From contig CABPSV020000080.1 of assembly GCA_902459845.2 (NCBI GenBank), positions 1 through 16,993 on the forward strand: DNA of 16,993 nt. The letters run 5' to 3'. This DNA is from Hepatocystis sp. ex Piliocolobus tephrosceles (lineage: Eukaryota > Apicomplexa > Aconoidasida > Haemosporida > Plasmodiidae). Both the position numbers and the translations under genes were made by a program. Shown here piece by piece: positions 16,821-16,993 of this stretch (the stretch's first letter is position 1; each line of letters begins with the position of its first letter). A model generated the notes under the pieces. The model was not told where the DNA came from, did not search any database, and saw only the letters and a program-made list of their open reading frames with translations.

Positions 16821-16993
16821 TTTTTTTTTTTTTTTTTTTTTTTTATATATGTACGTAATTGTATATTAAATATAATTATAAAAAAAAAATAAAAAAAAAA
16901 GTAAACATTTAAAAATTTTATAGAATTAAAGTTATACATGCTTATATAATTTTTTTTGTTTTTTTTTACTAAGCCATTTAAAGTTTGTATAAA

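Larger units (their letters stand above)
15063..16993. other. 1.9-kb A+T-rich non-coding region
   Basis: Upstream flank of the 128-aa membrane-protein gene, running to the window edge. I find no convincing exon on either strand. It holds four simple tandem arrays (listed separately) and long homopolymer tracts, for example at 15598-15612, 16543-16560, 16609-16632 and 16820-16844. It presumably contains the promoter and 5' UTR of the minus-strand gene, but no element can be pinned down. Confidence 0.6.

Overview
This is a very A+T-rich nuclear window with long poly(dA)/poly(dT) tracts, short introns with T-rich acceptors, and coding sequence swollen by Asn/Lys-rich tandem repeats. That combination points to a malaria parasite (Plasmodium sp.). 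I cannot name the species from the sequence.

Layout. (1) Bases 1-7535 (+) hold the C-terminal 2,510 codons of a giant protein that I identify as the Tra1/TRRAP homologue. Tra1/TRRAP is the pseudokinase scaffold of SAGA/NuA4-type histone acetyltransferase complexes. The FAT, pseudokinase and FATC blocks can be followed by hand, separated by large repeat-rich insertions. The N-terminal HEAT region lies off the left edge. (2) A 511-bp gap separates it tail-to-tail from (3) a minus-strand gene at 8047-12724. The long open frame (8047-11363) is only its last exon. By reading splice sites and phases I find five small upstream exons that together encode a further FKBP-like domain. The assembled product is about 1,212 aa, with three degenerate FKBP-like domains followed by TPRs. 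(4) A 1.26-kb divergent intergenic region (12725-13986) rich in poly(dA:dT) leads to (5) a tentative two-exon gene for a tiny membrane protein on the plus strand (13987-14261). (6) Tail-to-tail with it is a convincing two-exon minus-strand gene (14469-15062) for a 128-aa single-pass membrane protein of unknown function. (7) Bases 15063-16993 hold only A+T-rich repeats and homopolymer tracts, presumably the upstream region of gene 6.

How they fit together. Nothing indicates an operon or a shared pathway; this looks like ordinary Plasmodium chromosome gene order. Tra1 would act in the nucleus in transcription and chromatin. The FKBP/TPR protein looks like a co-chaperone or scaffold rather than an active prolyl isomerase. 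Points worth attention are the spliced FKBP gene, the strictly periodic Cys-containing arrays placed at domain boundaries of Tra1 (and one in the FKBP/TPR protein), the pseudokinase residue losses, and a minisatellite inside an intron. I see no mobile element, CRISPR array, tRNA or rRNA.
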